Positions 1-8,541 are shown, counted from the first letter of the stretch. The stretch: DNA of 64,000 nt from an uncultured Saprospiraceae bacterium (GCA_937139495.1 CAKZQC010000003.1:62001-126000), one strand, 5' to 3'. Numbers and translations are program-made. The notes: generated from the sequence alone by a model not told the origin.

Positions 1-684
1 AGGACGAATAGCAAAATTTTCGCCTAGCTTAATCGCACCTCCTACCGTGAAGTAATAGTGGCGATACTCTTGTGCAATCGGTCCATTATTGGATTCACCT
101 GCTGAGCGGTTACGCATATTGTTGGTCCAGAGTTTGGGTGCCGACAAACCGACATACCACATTTTGGAATGCAAATAAAGTCCTGCTCCAAAATTGGGCA
201 ACCACATGCTAGGTTGTAAGTTCTGGAAGGAAGGATCATTGACATTATCCAACTCCAATTTGTTGTAATCGGCAGAAAAGAAGGATACACCGCCCGAAAG
301 TCCAATATTGAGGTACACTCGACGGTTTACTTTCTTCGGATTGCTCAATTGCAGCTTGTAGCTAAATACGCCATTTGCCGAAAAGGTACGAGATAAACCA
401 ATTTGGTCATGCCCAATGACAGCTCCTATAGCAGCATTTTGGTTCTCTTTTCCTATTTTCATAGGCGAATGAATAGACAAGTGCTGAGACATTGGTGCTC
501 CATTGATACCCACCCATTGTTGACGATGGAGTAGCAATATATCCAATGCTTCCGTAGCTCCAGCATAGGCAGGATTGTACGGTAGTGGATTGAACATATA
601 TTGGGTAAACATGGGGTCTTGCTGTGCTTGCGAAACAGTGTTCAGACTGCACAAAAATAGTGTAAGTAGAATTAATTTTTTCAT
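1..684 (-). CDS. PorP/SprF family type IX secretion protein, partial (C-terminus off the left edge)
   Basis: The reading frame is open from an ATG at 684 to the window edge (228 codons, no stop). It starts with a signal peptide (MKKLILLTLFLCSLNTVSQA) followed by QQDPMFTQYMFNPLPYNPAYAGA, the hallmark N-terminus of PorP/SprF proteins, then QQWVGINGAP and a conserved sequence for alternating outer-membrane beta strands. Members of this family are outer-membrane or periplasmic partners of T9SS cargo such as gliding adhesins. A cargo gene could lie beyond the left edge. It is one of three PorP paralogues in this window (with 20321-21349 and 44752-45681). The family call is confident; the cargo is unknown. 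Confidence 0.9.
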   Translation of the reverse strand, partial: MKKLILLTLFLCSLNTVSQAQQDPMFTQYMFNPLPYNPAYAGATEALDILLLHRQQWVGINGAPMSQHLSIHSPMKIGKENQNAAIGAVIGHDQIGLSRTFSANGVFSYKLQLSNPKKVNRRVYLNIGLSGGVSFFSADYNKLELDNVNDPSFQNLQPSMWLPNFGAGLYLHSKMWYVGLSAPKLWTNNMRNRSAGESNNGPIAQEYRHYYFTVGGAIKLGENFAIRP

Positions 685-714
685 AAGCGAGACTAAAAAT
701 AGTGAGACAATGTG

Positions 715-745
715 TACTATGCTCAATAAGTTATTGAGTATAGTA
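715..745. promoter_or_regulatory. Inverted repeat upstream of the PorP gene
   Basis: Two 15-base arms (715-729 and 731-745) pair with one mismatch around a single central base. The site lies about 30 bases upstream of the start codon at 684. No T-run follows on either strand, so it looks more like an operator or a 5' leader hairpin than a terminator. The function is inferred only from position. Confidence 0.4.
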
Positions 746-963
746 AAAAGTTAGAACAGAAAACATATTATAGCTAAAATAGCTAGTATTCTTACTAATG
801 TCTAATCAACAAAAATAGTATTCTTTTTGCGGTTTTTCATTGATACGTACTAGAATTATAAAAAAGCACAGGTTTTTGTTGTTAAAATACATTTTTCGAC
901 CGACATTTGAGTTCGTTATTTCTGTAACAAAGGTCTATTCCTTATAGAAATTTCTTTTCTTTC

Positions 964-1635
964 ATGTTTTACAATCTTCTGCCTGTGTCCACTGCTACTA
1001 TTCTACTCGAATTGCAATACTTCGCTCCTATTCAGTACTATACCAAGCTATTGGCTTACGCCAATATACAAATAGAGCAGCACGAAAACTACAGCAAAGG
1101 TTCTTTTCGTAACCGCTGTCATATTGCTACCGCCAATGGAGCGATTGCACTGAGTATTCCACTCAAAAAGGGCAAAAACCAGCAAACGAATATTCGTGCC
1201 ATTGGCATTGACAATACGACCAACTGGCAACTTAGCCATTGGCGAAGTATCGCTACGGCTTATGGCAAAAGTCCTTATTTTGAATATTATCAAGATGACT
1301 TGAAGGCATTTTTTGAAACTTCTTTTGACACTTTGTTTGATTGCTGCTGGGCAGCACAACAATTGGTGCTAGAACTACTACAGTTTGAGCCGCCTATCGT
1401 ACTAACGAATAGTTTTGTCAAAAACCCCGAAGGACTGCTAGATTTTAGAAATAAAATTCGCCCCAAATCCTATTTAGAACCCCAAGATGAGCATTTTGTT
1501 CCTACGCCTTACCCACAAGTATTTGCCGACAGACTCCCTTTCTTGCCCAATCTGAGTATTTTGGATATGCTATTTTGTGCAGGTCCCGAAGCGTTGCATT
1601 ATCTACAACAATCTATTTCTACCAAAGCTCTATAA
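964..1635 (+). CDS. WbqC-like family protein
   Basis: The 223-residue protein has the WbqC-family pattern: an N-terminal LELQYFAPIQYYTKLL segment, ENYSKGSFRNRCHI, then ANG..ALSIPLKKGKNQQ and W..SHWRSIATAYGKSPYFEYY. The family is associated with surface polysaccharide loci in some bacteria and is widespread as a single gene in Bacteroidota; its biochemical role is not settled. The length suits the family. No signal peptide is evident, so it is probably cytoplasmic. The next gene follows after three bases, suggesting translational coupling. Confidence 0.8.
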   Translation: MFYNLLPVSTATILLELQYFAPIQYYTKLLAYANIQIEQHENYSKGSFRNRCHIATANGAIALSIPLKKGKNQQTNIRAIGIDNTTNWQLSHWRSIATAYGKSPYFEYYQDDLKAFFETSFDTLFDCCWAAQQLVLELLQFEPPIVLTNSFVKNPEGLLDFRNKIRPKSYLEPQDEHFVPTPYPQVFADRLPFLPNLSILDMLFCAGPEALHYLQQSISTKAL

Positions 1636-1638
1636 GTT

Positions 1639-2430
1639 ATGTATTCGTATCGCTATTTAGTCACATTATTCGTATTGATTACCCTTTTAGGCAGTGCTTG
1701 CCAGCCCAAAGAACCTGTTGTAATGAACGACTGGAAGCAATTTTCGGTCAAGGGAAAGGTCAAAGAAATACAAACGGATTATTATGCGTCTTATCCCGAT
1801 TTATTGAAAAAGAAGAAAGCCTATCGCACCGTTTCGCGCTTCAGCAAAACAGGCTATTTGCACGATTATGCCAACTATGAACCGAATGGGTTGGTCTATT
1901 GGACTAAATATACGTATGTCAACGATTCGATTATTGCGAAAAAATACCTAGAGTCTAATAATGGTAGAGAAGTTTGGCAAGGCACGTGGATTTATCTGCT
2001 CGATGAGCGCAAGGCTCAAGTACAGATTGATGAGATATTGGTCAACAAAGAGTTGAACTTTTCTATAAAAACGCAAACGAATGCCGCAGGTTTCAATACT
2101 CAATTGACCTACACGGACAAACTATTTCCCGATCGGGTTCCCTGCAAGGTCACCCGTCAATATGACGACCAAAATCAGCTCATCGAAGAGCATATTTGGA
2201 ACTACAATGTAGCGAAAGGCGAATGCTATGAAAAGCCCATAAAAGTATATCGAAAAAACAACGAGTGGGGCGATGCCGCTATTGAAAAAACCTTTAATTT
2301 AGAGGACGTTCTCGTCAAAGACAAAACTTATGTCTATAAGTACGATAGTTTGCACAACTGGACGGACAAACGAGCTTATGAACACGACAATATCACGGCA
2401 ATTGAGTTGCGCAAAATTCTTTATTATTAA
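1639..2430 (+). CDS. Putative lipoprotein of unknown function
   Basis: The 263-residue protein begins with a hydrophobic signal ending LLGSAC (Cys at about residue 21), a slightly atypical lipobox, so it is probably lipidated and exported. The body is rich in Tyr, Lys and Asp, with repeated short strands such as YTYVND and YVYKYDSLHNWTDK that recall YD/RHS-like or TolB-like beta sheet repeats, but no family is recognised with confidence. It starts three bases after the WbqC-like gene and is probably co-transcribed. Its stop codon lies at the left terminal repeat of the 2428-2847 element. Confidence 0.6.
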   Translation: MYSYRYLVTLFVLITLLGSACQPKEPVVMNDWKQFSVKGKVKEIQTDYYASYPDLLKKKKAYRTVSRFSKTGYLHDYANYEPNGLVYWTKYTYVNDSIIAKKYLESNNGREVWQGTWIYLLDERKAQVQIDEILVNKELNFSIKTQTNAAGFNTQLTYTDKLFPDRVPCKVTRQYDDQNQLIEEHIWNYNVAKGECYEKPIKVYRKNNEWGDAAIEKTFNLEDVLVKDKTYVYKYDSLHNWTDKRAYEHDNITAIELRKILYY

Positions 2431-2847
2431 CTGATGTTACGCAAGAGATAAGTTTGAGTCTTGAATTAAGAACAGATTTGTTCTAATTTTTCTTAAAAAC
2501 TTAAGTCTCCTGAAAAATGTGGGTATTATGGAGAACAAGCTAATACTATCCCTTGAAAATACGTTTAAACTTCAAGGGGTTCCACAAGACATAGCCTGAA
2601 GGCGTATTTATCTAGCAAAATAAGTCATTTGAAGCTAAAAGAAAGTCTAAAAATTCCCTTGAAGTCAGTATTGAAAGGTGATAGTATCTTGTTCATGAGC
2701 GAAGCGAACTGGGTGGCTTGATGCTTGGCATCAACTGTAGAGGCTCTTTTATTCGCCCTAGACTTTGCTTCTTTCGGTAATGGAAAGAAGAAGAGGTATA
2801 ATTGACCTGCCCAATTGGCAAATCTAGTTCTTGCGTAACATCAGTTA
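2428..2847. mobile_element. MITE-like element with 19-bp terminal inverted repeats
   Basis: Perfect 19-base inverted repeats lie at 2428-2446 (taactgatgttacgcaaga) and 2829-2847. They bound about 420 bases with no open reading frame long enough for a transposase. A second, internal inverted pair lies near 2531-2549 and 2680-2696 (a gaacaag...tactatc arm facing a gatagta...cttgttc arm), so the transcript could fold extensively. The base att occurs next to both ends if the repeat is counted from aactg, a possible 3-bp target duplication. The element fills the whole gap between the lipoprotein stop and the hemF stop. It is best read as a non-autonomous element or an insertion sequence remnant; the parent family is not recognised. 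Confidence 0.6.
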
Positions 2848-2854
2848 TTAGAGG

Positions 2855-3781
2855 TTATTTGATTAGTTGATAGTCCTTCCAATCAATCCCTTTTTTGAGC
2901 CAATCTAAGGTGCGTTGTTCCTCCGAATCTGCTGCTGCTTGGTAGTCATAAACCCAATTGGCTTGTGGTGGTAAACTCATCAAAATAGATTCCGTTCTGC
3001 CGTTGGTTTCTAAGCCAAACTTAGTGCCTCTATCCCATACCAAATTGAATTCGACATAACGCCCTCTGCGCAGCTTTTGCCATTCTAGTTCTGCTTGCCC
3101 GTAGGGCAATCCTCTAGTTTGCTCCACTTGATGACGGTACAAATCCGCAAAAGCATCACCAACTGATTGTACAAACGCCCAACGATCCACTTTCGTAAAA
3201 CCGTCTGTAGCACGTAAGCGATCAAAGAAAATACCGCCAACACCTCTTGTTTCTTCACGATGTGGAATGTAAAAATAATTATCTGCCCATTCCTTAAATT
3301 TGGGATAATAGCTGGCATCATGTGCCGCACAGACCGCTTCGAGTCCTTCATGAAACTCCTTCGCCAAATCTGGCTTGACATAGTGTGGCGTCAAGTCGAT
3401 ACCGCCACCAAACCACCAAATGCCATTGCTCGTCTCAAAATAACGCACATTCATGTGTATAATCGGCACTTGTGGCGATTGCGAATGCAAGACAATAGAT
3501 ACCCCTGTCGCAAAAAAAGTAAGTGGTTCTTCGCTTCCTGCATCTACTTTTAGCAATTGCAATAACTTAGGTGGCATCGCTCCGCCTACGCCCGAGAAGT
3601 TAACACCTCCTTTTGCAATCACGGCTCCATTTTCGATTACCCGAGAACGTCCGCCGCCAGTATCATGGTAGTCCCAGTTATCTTCTTTGAACGTTGCTTT
3701 TCCGTCCAATTGTTCGAGTGAGCCACAGATGCGGTCTTGCAATCCTCTAAACCATTCGCTAACAGTATCTTTATTTATCAT
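2855..3781 (-). CDS. hemF: Oxygen-dependent coproporphyrinogen III oxidase
   Basis: HemF decarboxylates coproporphyrinogen III to protoporphyrinogen IX using O2, in cytoplasmic haem synthesis. At 308 residues the length matches bacterial HemF. Conserved stretches include GGGRSRVIENGAVIAKGGVNFS (residues about 42-63), HMNVRYFE, WWFGGGIDLTPHYV (the signature region, about 122-135), HREETRGVGGIFFDRL and RGRYVEFNLVWDRGTKFGL. The enzyme implies aerobic growth, in keeping with the nearby Na+-NQR. It is transcribed alone, from a probable TAACTTTG promoter just upstream. Confidence 0.97.
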   Translation of the reverse strand: MINKDTVSEWFRGLQDRICGSLEQLDGKATFKEDNWDYHDTGGGRSRVIENGAVIAKGGVNFSGVGGAMPPKLLQLLKVDAGSEEPLTFFATGVSIVLHSQSPQVPIIHMNVRYFETSNGIWWFGGGIDLTPHYVKPDLAKEFHEGLEAVCAAHDASYYPKFKEWADNYFYIPHREETRGVGGIFFDRLRATDGFTKVDRWAFVQSVGDAFADLYRHQVEQTRGLPYGQAELEWQKLRRGRYVEFNLVWDRGTKFGLETNGRTESILMSLPPQANWVYDYQAAADSEEQRTLDWLKKGIDWKDYQLIK

Positions 3782-3804
3782 GTGTCGTTTCTATTTTGAG
3801 TCCT

Positions 3805-3812
3805 CAAAGTTA
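3805..3812 (-). promoter_or_regulatory. Candidate -7 promoter element of hemF
   Basis: Read on the minus strand the site is TAACTTTG, a full match to the Bacteroidota -7 consensus TAnnTTTG, 24 bases before the hemF start. No TTTG was found at the usual 17-23 base spacing upstream, so only the -7 half is supported. Confidence 0.4.
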
Positions 3813-3857
3813 GTAGTTTTTGGATGAAGTTGCTTAATTTAATGTCAAAAATACGTA

Positions 3858-4229
3858 ATGATTGACGCAGCTACCCTACCACCACCGCCCGATTGGACAC
3901 ATCGCTACGCAGATGGCAATAACAATACTTATTATATTGCTGCTACCACATTGGTCTATAGCCCCATTAGTGCCTTACAGTCTTCTAGCGGTTATTACAG
4001 TGGCGGTCAGCCAGCTACATTGGCATTGACTTCCGTCCAATACCAAGCAATTTTGCTACTTTTTGAGCAAGCAAAAACGGCGGTAGCAGCTCATCAAGAC
4101 CAACGTACTAAGTTCACTAGCGTGCTGCACTTTAGAGCACTCCATCAAACGATATTATTGGCTCATCAAACCGATACCAACCAAAACCTACAAAAGTACT
4201 TGAATAGCTTTGTAACAAAACAAGGGTAG
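3858..4229 (+). CDS. Small hypothetical protein
   Basis: The 123-residue protein is not recognised. It has no signal peptide or membrane segment. It opens with a proline-rich stretch (LPPPPDWTHRYADGNNNTYY), continues with a Ser/Gly/Tyr-rich part, and ends in a helical, Gln/His-rich half (residues about 60-120). It diverges from hemF and stands 39 bases before the HExxH gene, so the two may form an operon. That it is a real gene is inferred from its undisturbed frame, composition and position. Confidence 0.55.
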   Translation: MIDAATLPPPPDWTHRYADGNNNTYYIAATTLVYSPISALQSSSGYYSGGQPATLALTSVQYQAILLLFEQAKTAVAAHQDQRTKFTSVLHFRALHQTILLAHQTDTNQNLQKYLNSFVTKQG

Positions 4230-4268
4230 CCTTTTTTTTGTTCTTTAGGTTACAAACTTACCTTATTG

Positions 4269-4949
4269 ATGAAATCAACTAATAAATTAGATGCTTTGCT
4301 GCATCCTAAGCCTATTGAGCTGCCTGCTCGCACCTCCATTTTGTTAGACAAAATGTACCCTACTATTCCGTGGAAGGAAGTCACCAGCTATAACGGCTTG
4401 CCGTGGTTTATGTCCAAGACTTCTGCCATTGGCACTGCTCAGCCCAGTCATTTCATCAAGACTCGCTTAGGCATTTATTTCAAGGATTTCGAAGGGCTTT
4501 CGCCCAATTCTCAAAAATCAGTATTGATACACGAAGCCTATCACATACAACAATATTACGATCTCAAAACAAGTTTGGATTGGGGTTTTTACAATAAATT
4601 TATGCGGCTTTATTTTGCTTGGAATTTGCAGCTCTTTTTTGAGTCCTTTTTCATAAAACGCATTGACTGGAAAGCGGCACAGCGTCATGCTTACCGCCAA
4701 CACCCCATGGAAATAGCTGCCTATGATCATGAAGCTAATTTTTATGCTCAAATCAATCATTTTAATGCCCACGAAGTAGGTGTTTTTTTGCGACAATTCC
4801 CCCGTTTAATTGTGCAGCAAGCCCAACCGATTGAACGACCTAATTTATTTTTTTATGGCTTGGGGACGCTCATTACTTTAATGATTGCGATTAGTCGCCC
4901 AGTCATTGAGTCTATTTTGATTGTGGTGGCGAAAGTTACTCGTATTTGA
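4269..4949 (+). CDS. Putative membrane-anchored HExxH protein, DUF4157-like
   Basis: ATG at 4269 was preferred to the in-frame TTG one codon earlier, giving 226 residues. The key motif is SVLIHEAYHIQQYYDL (HExxH at residues 88-92, followed by QQ), which resembles the zinc site of DUF4157-type peptidase-like proteins. A second acidic/His segment, HPMEIAAYDHEANFY, about 70 residues later could supply a further ligand. The C-terminus (LFFYGLGTLITLMIAI...) is a probable membrane helix. No N-terminal signal is seen. The fold and activity are inferred from the motif only. Confidence 0.55.
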   Translation: MKSTNKLDALLHPKPIELPARTSILLDKMYPTIPWKEVTSYNGLPWFMSKTSAIGTAQPSHFIKTRLGIYFKDFEGLSPNSQKSVLIHEAYHIQQYYDLKTSLDWGFYNKFMRLYFAWNLQLFFESFFIKRIDWKAAQRHAYRQHPMEIAAYDHEANFYAQINHFNAHEVGVFLRQFPRLIVQQAQPIERPNLFFYGLGTLITLMIAISRPVIESILIVVAKVTRI

Positions 4950-5053
4950 TGTTTAAGAATGTAGTTCATTTTTCATACTAAAACGACTTAAATCATAAAA
5001 TAAAGCCTGAGTAAAAAAAACAATATAAAAAAGCAACTTTTATAATTAAAAAA

Positions 5054-5590
5054 ATGGCTAACAAAAAACAAAAAGTACTTTTCAACATTATAGGCTTGGG
5101 AGTCATTATTTTATTAAGTTTACCTTTGCTCTCAAAACTTAAATTCAAAAAAACAGTGCCAATGAAGGATTATACCCTATCAGAGGAAGAATTAATCAGA
5201 CATATCAAATTAGCGATTAATCCTCAATTCGAGAACTGGATTTTATTCAAAAATGGGACCTATATCATCATTGAAAACACTGCTGACTCTAAAGAAATTG
5301 AAAGGCAAGGTATTGAAAAAATGAAAAAATTTGGCACCATTGAATATGGGGGAGCAGGCGGAGATTTTAGCATAATTGATTTGAATAGAACTCAAGGGTG
5401 GGTAGTTTCGGGACACGGATATGGAATGTATACCTATGTCCACCCTAGCGAACTAGTTGACGAAAATCCACAAGAGCTTGAAATTGGTCTTTATGGAAGA
5501 AAAAAAAGAGGAAAAGATGGCTACGCCCCAAAGGTAATTTATATTGCCTCCAAAAAAAATACACTTGAAGATACAAACTCACAAAAGTAA
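5054..5590 (+). CDS. Hypothetical protein with one N-terminal membrane helix
   Basis: The 178-residue protein has a short basic N-terminus, then a membrane helix (FNIIGLGVIILLSLPLLSKL, residues about 10-30), then a soluble domain of about 145 residues with a glycine-rich middle (EYGGAGGDFSIIDLNRTQGWVVSGHGYGMYTYVHPSEL). No family was recognised. The helix suggests anchoring with the domain outside the cytoplasm. It precedes the IMPACT-family gene by six bases, and the two are probably co-transcribed. Confidence 0.6.
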   Translation: MANKKQKVLFNIIGLGVIILLSLPLLSKLKFKKTVPMKDYTLSEEELIRHIKLAINPQFENWILFKNGTYIIIENTADSKEIERQGIEKMKKFGTIEYGGAGGDFSIIDLNRTQGWVVSGHGYGMYTYVHPSELVDENPQELEIGLYGRKKRGKDGYAPKVIYIASKKNTLEDTNSQK

Positions 5591-5596
5591 TATACC

Positions 5597-6205
5597 TTGA
5601 AAGATACTTACCAAACCATAGAAACACCCACCATAGGAGAATACAAGGCCAAAGGCAGCAAGTTTATTGCCTACGCCTTTTCTGTGCAGAACAAACAAAC
5701 CATAAAAGACCGCTTAGAGGAAGTCCGAAAAGAGCATAACAAGGCTCGACACCATTGTTATGGCTACCGTTTAGGCTTGGGCAAAGATGAGTACAGAGCT
5801 AATGATGACGGAGAACCTTCGGGTACGGCTGGTCGTCCTATATTAGGGCAGATTGATAGCTTTGGGTTGAGTCATGTACTGATAGTGGTAGTGCGTTATT
5901 TTGGAGGTACTAAGTTGGGTACTTCTGGACTCAAAACAGCTTATAAAGCCGCTGCTATGGAGGCATTGCAGGACGCTGCAATTATAGAAAAAATAGTCAA
6001 AGAAGAATTTTTGTTGACGTATAGTTATGCTGCTACTGTCGATGTGATGAACTATGTCAATGGGATTGAGATAGACATAAAAAACACGGAATACACCAAC
6101 GACAAATCTATGATGACCGTAGCCGTCAGGCTCAAAGAAATCGAAAATTTTACGACTACTATTGCAGCTATTACAGATGTAAAATGTGATTTGCATACAT
6201 CATAG
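5597..6205 (+). CDS. IMPACT/YigZ family protein (UPF0029)
   Basis: The 202-residue protein has the YigZ/IMPACT N-terminal domain: KGSKFIAYAF, then KARHHCYGYRLG, NDDGEPSGTAGRPIL and VVVRYFGGTKLGTSGL (residues about 50-120), followed by the ferredoxin-like C-terminal domain. YigZ proteins are conserved cytoplasmic proteins proposed to act in translation or stress responses, with no settled activity. The start is TTG at 5597: it is in frame right after the upstream stop, and the next residues (KDTYQTIETPTIGEYK) fit the usual family N-terminus. The non-ATG start is the only oddity. Confidence 0.92.
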   Translation: MKDTYQTIETPTIGEYKAKGSKFIAYAFSVQNKQTIKDRLEEVRKEHNKARHHCYGYRLGLGKDEYRANDDGEPSGTAGRPILGQIDSFGLSHVLIVVVRYFGGTKLGTSGLKTAYKAAAMEALQDAAIIEKIVKEEFLLTYSYAATVDVMNYVNGIEIDIKNTEYTNDKSMMTVAVRLKEIENFTTTIAAITDVKCDLHTS

Positions 6206-6220
6206 TTTCTACTTTTCCAA

Positions 6221-6235
6221 ATGAAGTTGCTTAAT
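6221..6235 (+). repeat. 15-base intergenic repeat, second copy
   Basis: The string atgaagttgcttaat at 6221-6235 is identical to 3824-3838. Both lie 10-20 bases upstream of a plus-strand start codon (6246 and 3858). A related tgaagttgttt begins the 45-base repeats at 36325 and 61879 and occurs near 45746. It may be a repeat end or a shared regulatory site. Confidence 0.4.
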
Positions 6236-6245
6236 ATACTCCAAG

Positions 6246-7589
6246 ATGAATTTTAACTTACTTTTTCTGTTGTTAATAAGTTATATATCGGCTGCTGCCC
6301 AATCCGATAGCAGTATTTATACATTCATGGATATGCAAATGCACCCGACTATGCACGTCCCTTATAGTTTTTTTGGAGCTGGATTTGTCTATTTTGATGA
6401 AAACAAACCGCCACACCTCCGACATCAACACCAATTCAAAAACGTTAATTATGCCAATTATTGGGAGGACAATTCGGGGGCAAGAATTATTGTAGCAGGT
6501 TCGTTAACTTCTGAATGGGTAAAACGCCCTAAAAAGGCGAAAAAAACAATCCTCAAACAGCTACAATATGTCAATGACTTTGCAGCCGCTAATTCGGATA
6601 AATTTGTAGTAGCCAAAACACCTCAAGAGGTTCGATATTATTACCACCATACCCAAAAGACGATTATTATACACTCTGTAGAGGGAGCAAAAAAATTGAT
6701 TAACAGTCTAGAAGATGCTCAATTTTGGGCAGCTCAAGGCGTTTCTTTTTTTACGCTGATGCACTTAGTCGATTCAGAGTATGGAAGTGCGGCTGTTCGC
6801 CCTGGAATGATGACGACTTTACTCAATCTGAAAGGGGCATTGAAAGCAAAGAAAAAAAGAGGTCTTAGCGACAAAGGCAAACAGGCGATTCTCTGGCTAG
6901 CACAGGCTGGAATTATGACTGATTTGACCCACATGGAAACGCAAACCCGAAAAGAGACCCTTGCTTTTATGGAAATACATCAGATTCCGCCTTTGTCAAC
7001 ACACGACTGTTTCAAGGATATAAAGAATACCCCTCGCGCTATTGATGCTACTGATATTTTAGCAATTTATCGCCTTCAGGGATTAATGGCACTGCCTATT
7101 TCAGGGGTAGAAATGAAGCTCGAAGGTGCTACGCCTTTTTATCAAAACAAAGTAGATAATCTAATAGCAGCAGGTTGTCATTGTCCTGGATCTGTTGATT
7201 CTTACAAGTTTATGTATCAAGAATTACAAGCCTTTATTCAAGAAAATGTACCTACTATTACTGCCGATAGTTTACTTACCTTTGAACAGCTTTCCGAAGA
7301 ACAAAAAGTACGTTTTGCAATTGGATTCCAGAGCGATTTTAATGGTTGGTTGAGCCATAGCCGTCCTCGCATGGGCAAAAAAGGTTGCTATCCAATAGAG
7401 GAAGGAAAAACATACGAGCCTATTGAGTTAGAAGGGTTAGCACACCCTGGATTATTAGCCTCACAATGGCGATTATTAGAAAAAGAAGCGGTTGACTTAT
7501 CTCCTATTCAACGTTCGGCAGAACGATTTGTACAACTTTGGGAGTTATTTTCGACTAATAAAGAACAATGGGCAAATACTGCCCCTTAA
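6246..7589 (+). CDS. Putative membrane dipeptidase, peptidase family M19-like
   Basis: The 447-residue protein has a signal peptide (about residues 1-18, ending in AAA before QSD). The M19 framework is visible: IIHSVEGA (the bridging Glu), VSFFTLMHLVDSEYG, LTHMETQTRKETLAFM, PPLSTHDC (a metal His) and IGFQSDFNGW (the C-terminal Asp). M19 enzymes hydrolyse dipeptides with a dinuclear zinc site. The N-terminal metal motif, HxD in classical members, reads DMQMHPT here (residues 29-35), with Gln in one ligand position. Activity is therefore less certain than the fold. It is likely exported to the periplasm. Confidence 0.75.
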   Translation: MNFNLLFLLLISYISAAAQSDSSIYTFMDMQMHPTMHVPYSFFGAGFVYFDENKPPHLRHQHQFKNVNYANYWEDNSGARIIVAGSLTSEWVKRPKKAKKTILKQLQYVNDFAAANSDKFVVAKTPQEVRYYYHHTQKTIIIHSVEGAKKLINSLEDAQFWAAQGVSFFTLMHLVDSEYGSAAVRPGMMTTLLNLKGALKAKKKRGLSDKGKQAILWLAQAGIMTDLTHMETQTRKETLAFMEIHQIPPLSTHDCFKDIKNTPRAIDATDILAIYRLQGLMALPISGVEMKLEGATPFYQNKVDNLIAAGCHCPGSVDSYKFMYQELQAFIQENVPTITADSLLTFEQLSEEQKVRFAIGFQSDFNGWLSHSRPRMGKKGCYPIEEGKTYEPIELEGLAHPGLLASQWRLLEKEAVDLSPIQRSAERFVQLWELFSTNKEQWANTAP

Positions 7590-7612
7590 ACATCTATTAA
7601 AAACTTATTACC

Positions 7613-7960
7613 ATGCGCAAAAAAGCCTATTATTTGAGTACTTGCAATACCTGCAAGCGTATTCTATCAGAAATAGATAGCTCCTCTATGGAGCTACAAG
7701 AAATCAAAGGGAATCCACTCACATTAGAACAAGTCGAGGAGTTGCGAGAATTGGCAGGTTCGTATGAAGCATTGCTCAATCGTCGTGCTAAAAAGTATCA
7801 AAAAAGAGGATTGAAAGAAGTCGCTTTGTCGGAAGAAGCCATCAAGGCATTGCTATTGGAGCATTATACTTTTTTGAAACGTCCTGTGTTTGTAATTGAT
7901 AATCAAATATTCATTGGAAATTCCAAAAAAGTCGTAACAAATTTGAAAGAAGCTATCTAA
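7613..7960 (+). CDS. ArsC/Spx-family thioredoxin-fold protein
   Basis: The 115-residue protein matches the ArsC family (arsenate reductase, YffB and Spx). The redox motif CNTCKR lies at residues 11-16, LTLEQVEELRELAGSYEALLNRRAKKYQ fits the helical insertion, and LKRPVFVIDNQIFIGNSKKVV holds the conserved Arg-Pro pair. The motif has two cysteines (C-N-T-C), as in Spx-like and YffB-like members, so a redox or regulatory function is as plausible as arsenate reduction. The gene ends in a 4-base tail-to-tail overlap with the hydrolase at 7957-8469. Confidence 0.8.
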   Translation: MRKKAYYLSTCNTCKRILSEIDSSSMELQEIKGNPLTLEQVEELRELAGSYEALLNRRAKKYQKRGLKEVALSEEAIKALLLEHYTFLKRPVFVIDNQIFIGNSKKVVTNLKEAI

Positions 7961-8469
7961 TGCTTTTTTGATCGCAACTGCTCCAAAAAGCGAGTAAATC
8001 GCTCGCCTACGAGCTCTAACGATTCCGTCAGTCGGTGGTTGTCACTGACCAAATGCAAGCTGGCAGATACGGACTGTGCGAAACGAATAGAGTTAATTGC
8101 TGGCACGACTTCATCATGCCAACCATGTATGATTTCGATATTATTGGTCAGTGGCAAAAACGATTGTACGTCGTAGCCGTCCATGTAAAGTGCGGGACAC
8201 ATCAAAAACAGGCTATCAATAACAAATAAATTGGCGGCTGCCAAAGAGACATATCCGCCCATGCTCGACCCCACCAGAATGATTCTATCATTTGGATAGG
8301 TTTCCAGTACCCCCTGCAACAATGCTAAACGTGCATTGACATCTTGGCAAGTGGTATAATCAATGGCATGATTCTGAAATCCCAGTTCTTCTGCCAGTAT
8401 TCTTAACAATCCTATTTTGGTGCTGTTGGGACTACTGTCCTTGCCGTGCGAAAATATTACTCTATACAT
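7957..8469 (-). CDS. YqiA-like alpha/beta hydrolase
   Basis: The compact 170-residue protein has a full catalytic triad pattern: the nucleophile in GSSMGG (Ser69), Asp119 in IIHGWHDEVVP and His145 in SDNHRL. The opening VIFSHGKDSSPNSTK is the usual oxyanion region. The size fits small esterases of the YqiA type. It has no signal peptide, so it is probably cytoplasmic; the substrate is unknown. It converges on the ArsC-like gene with a 4-base overlap. Confidence 0.8.
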   Translation of the reverse strand: MYRVIFSHGKDSSPNSTKIGLLRILAEELGFQNHAIDYTTCQDVNARLALLQGVLETYPNDRIILVGSSMGGYVSLAAANLFVIDSLFLMCPALYMDGYDVQSFLPLTNNIEIIHGWHDEVVPAINSIRFAQSVSASLHLVSDNHRLTESLELVGERFTRFLEQLRSKKH

Positions 8470-8541
8470 TGTAATCGTTTATCTGAATGATGCTTACTAA
8501 CCATAATGTAATTAGCAATCAAGTTGTTTTGCAAAAACAAA

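Noticed and set aside
2431..2854. A possible transposase gene in the inverted-repeat element
   Set aside because: All six frames in the interval are broken by stops within a short distance, so no transposase is encoded.
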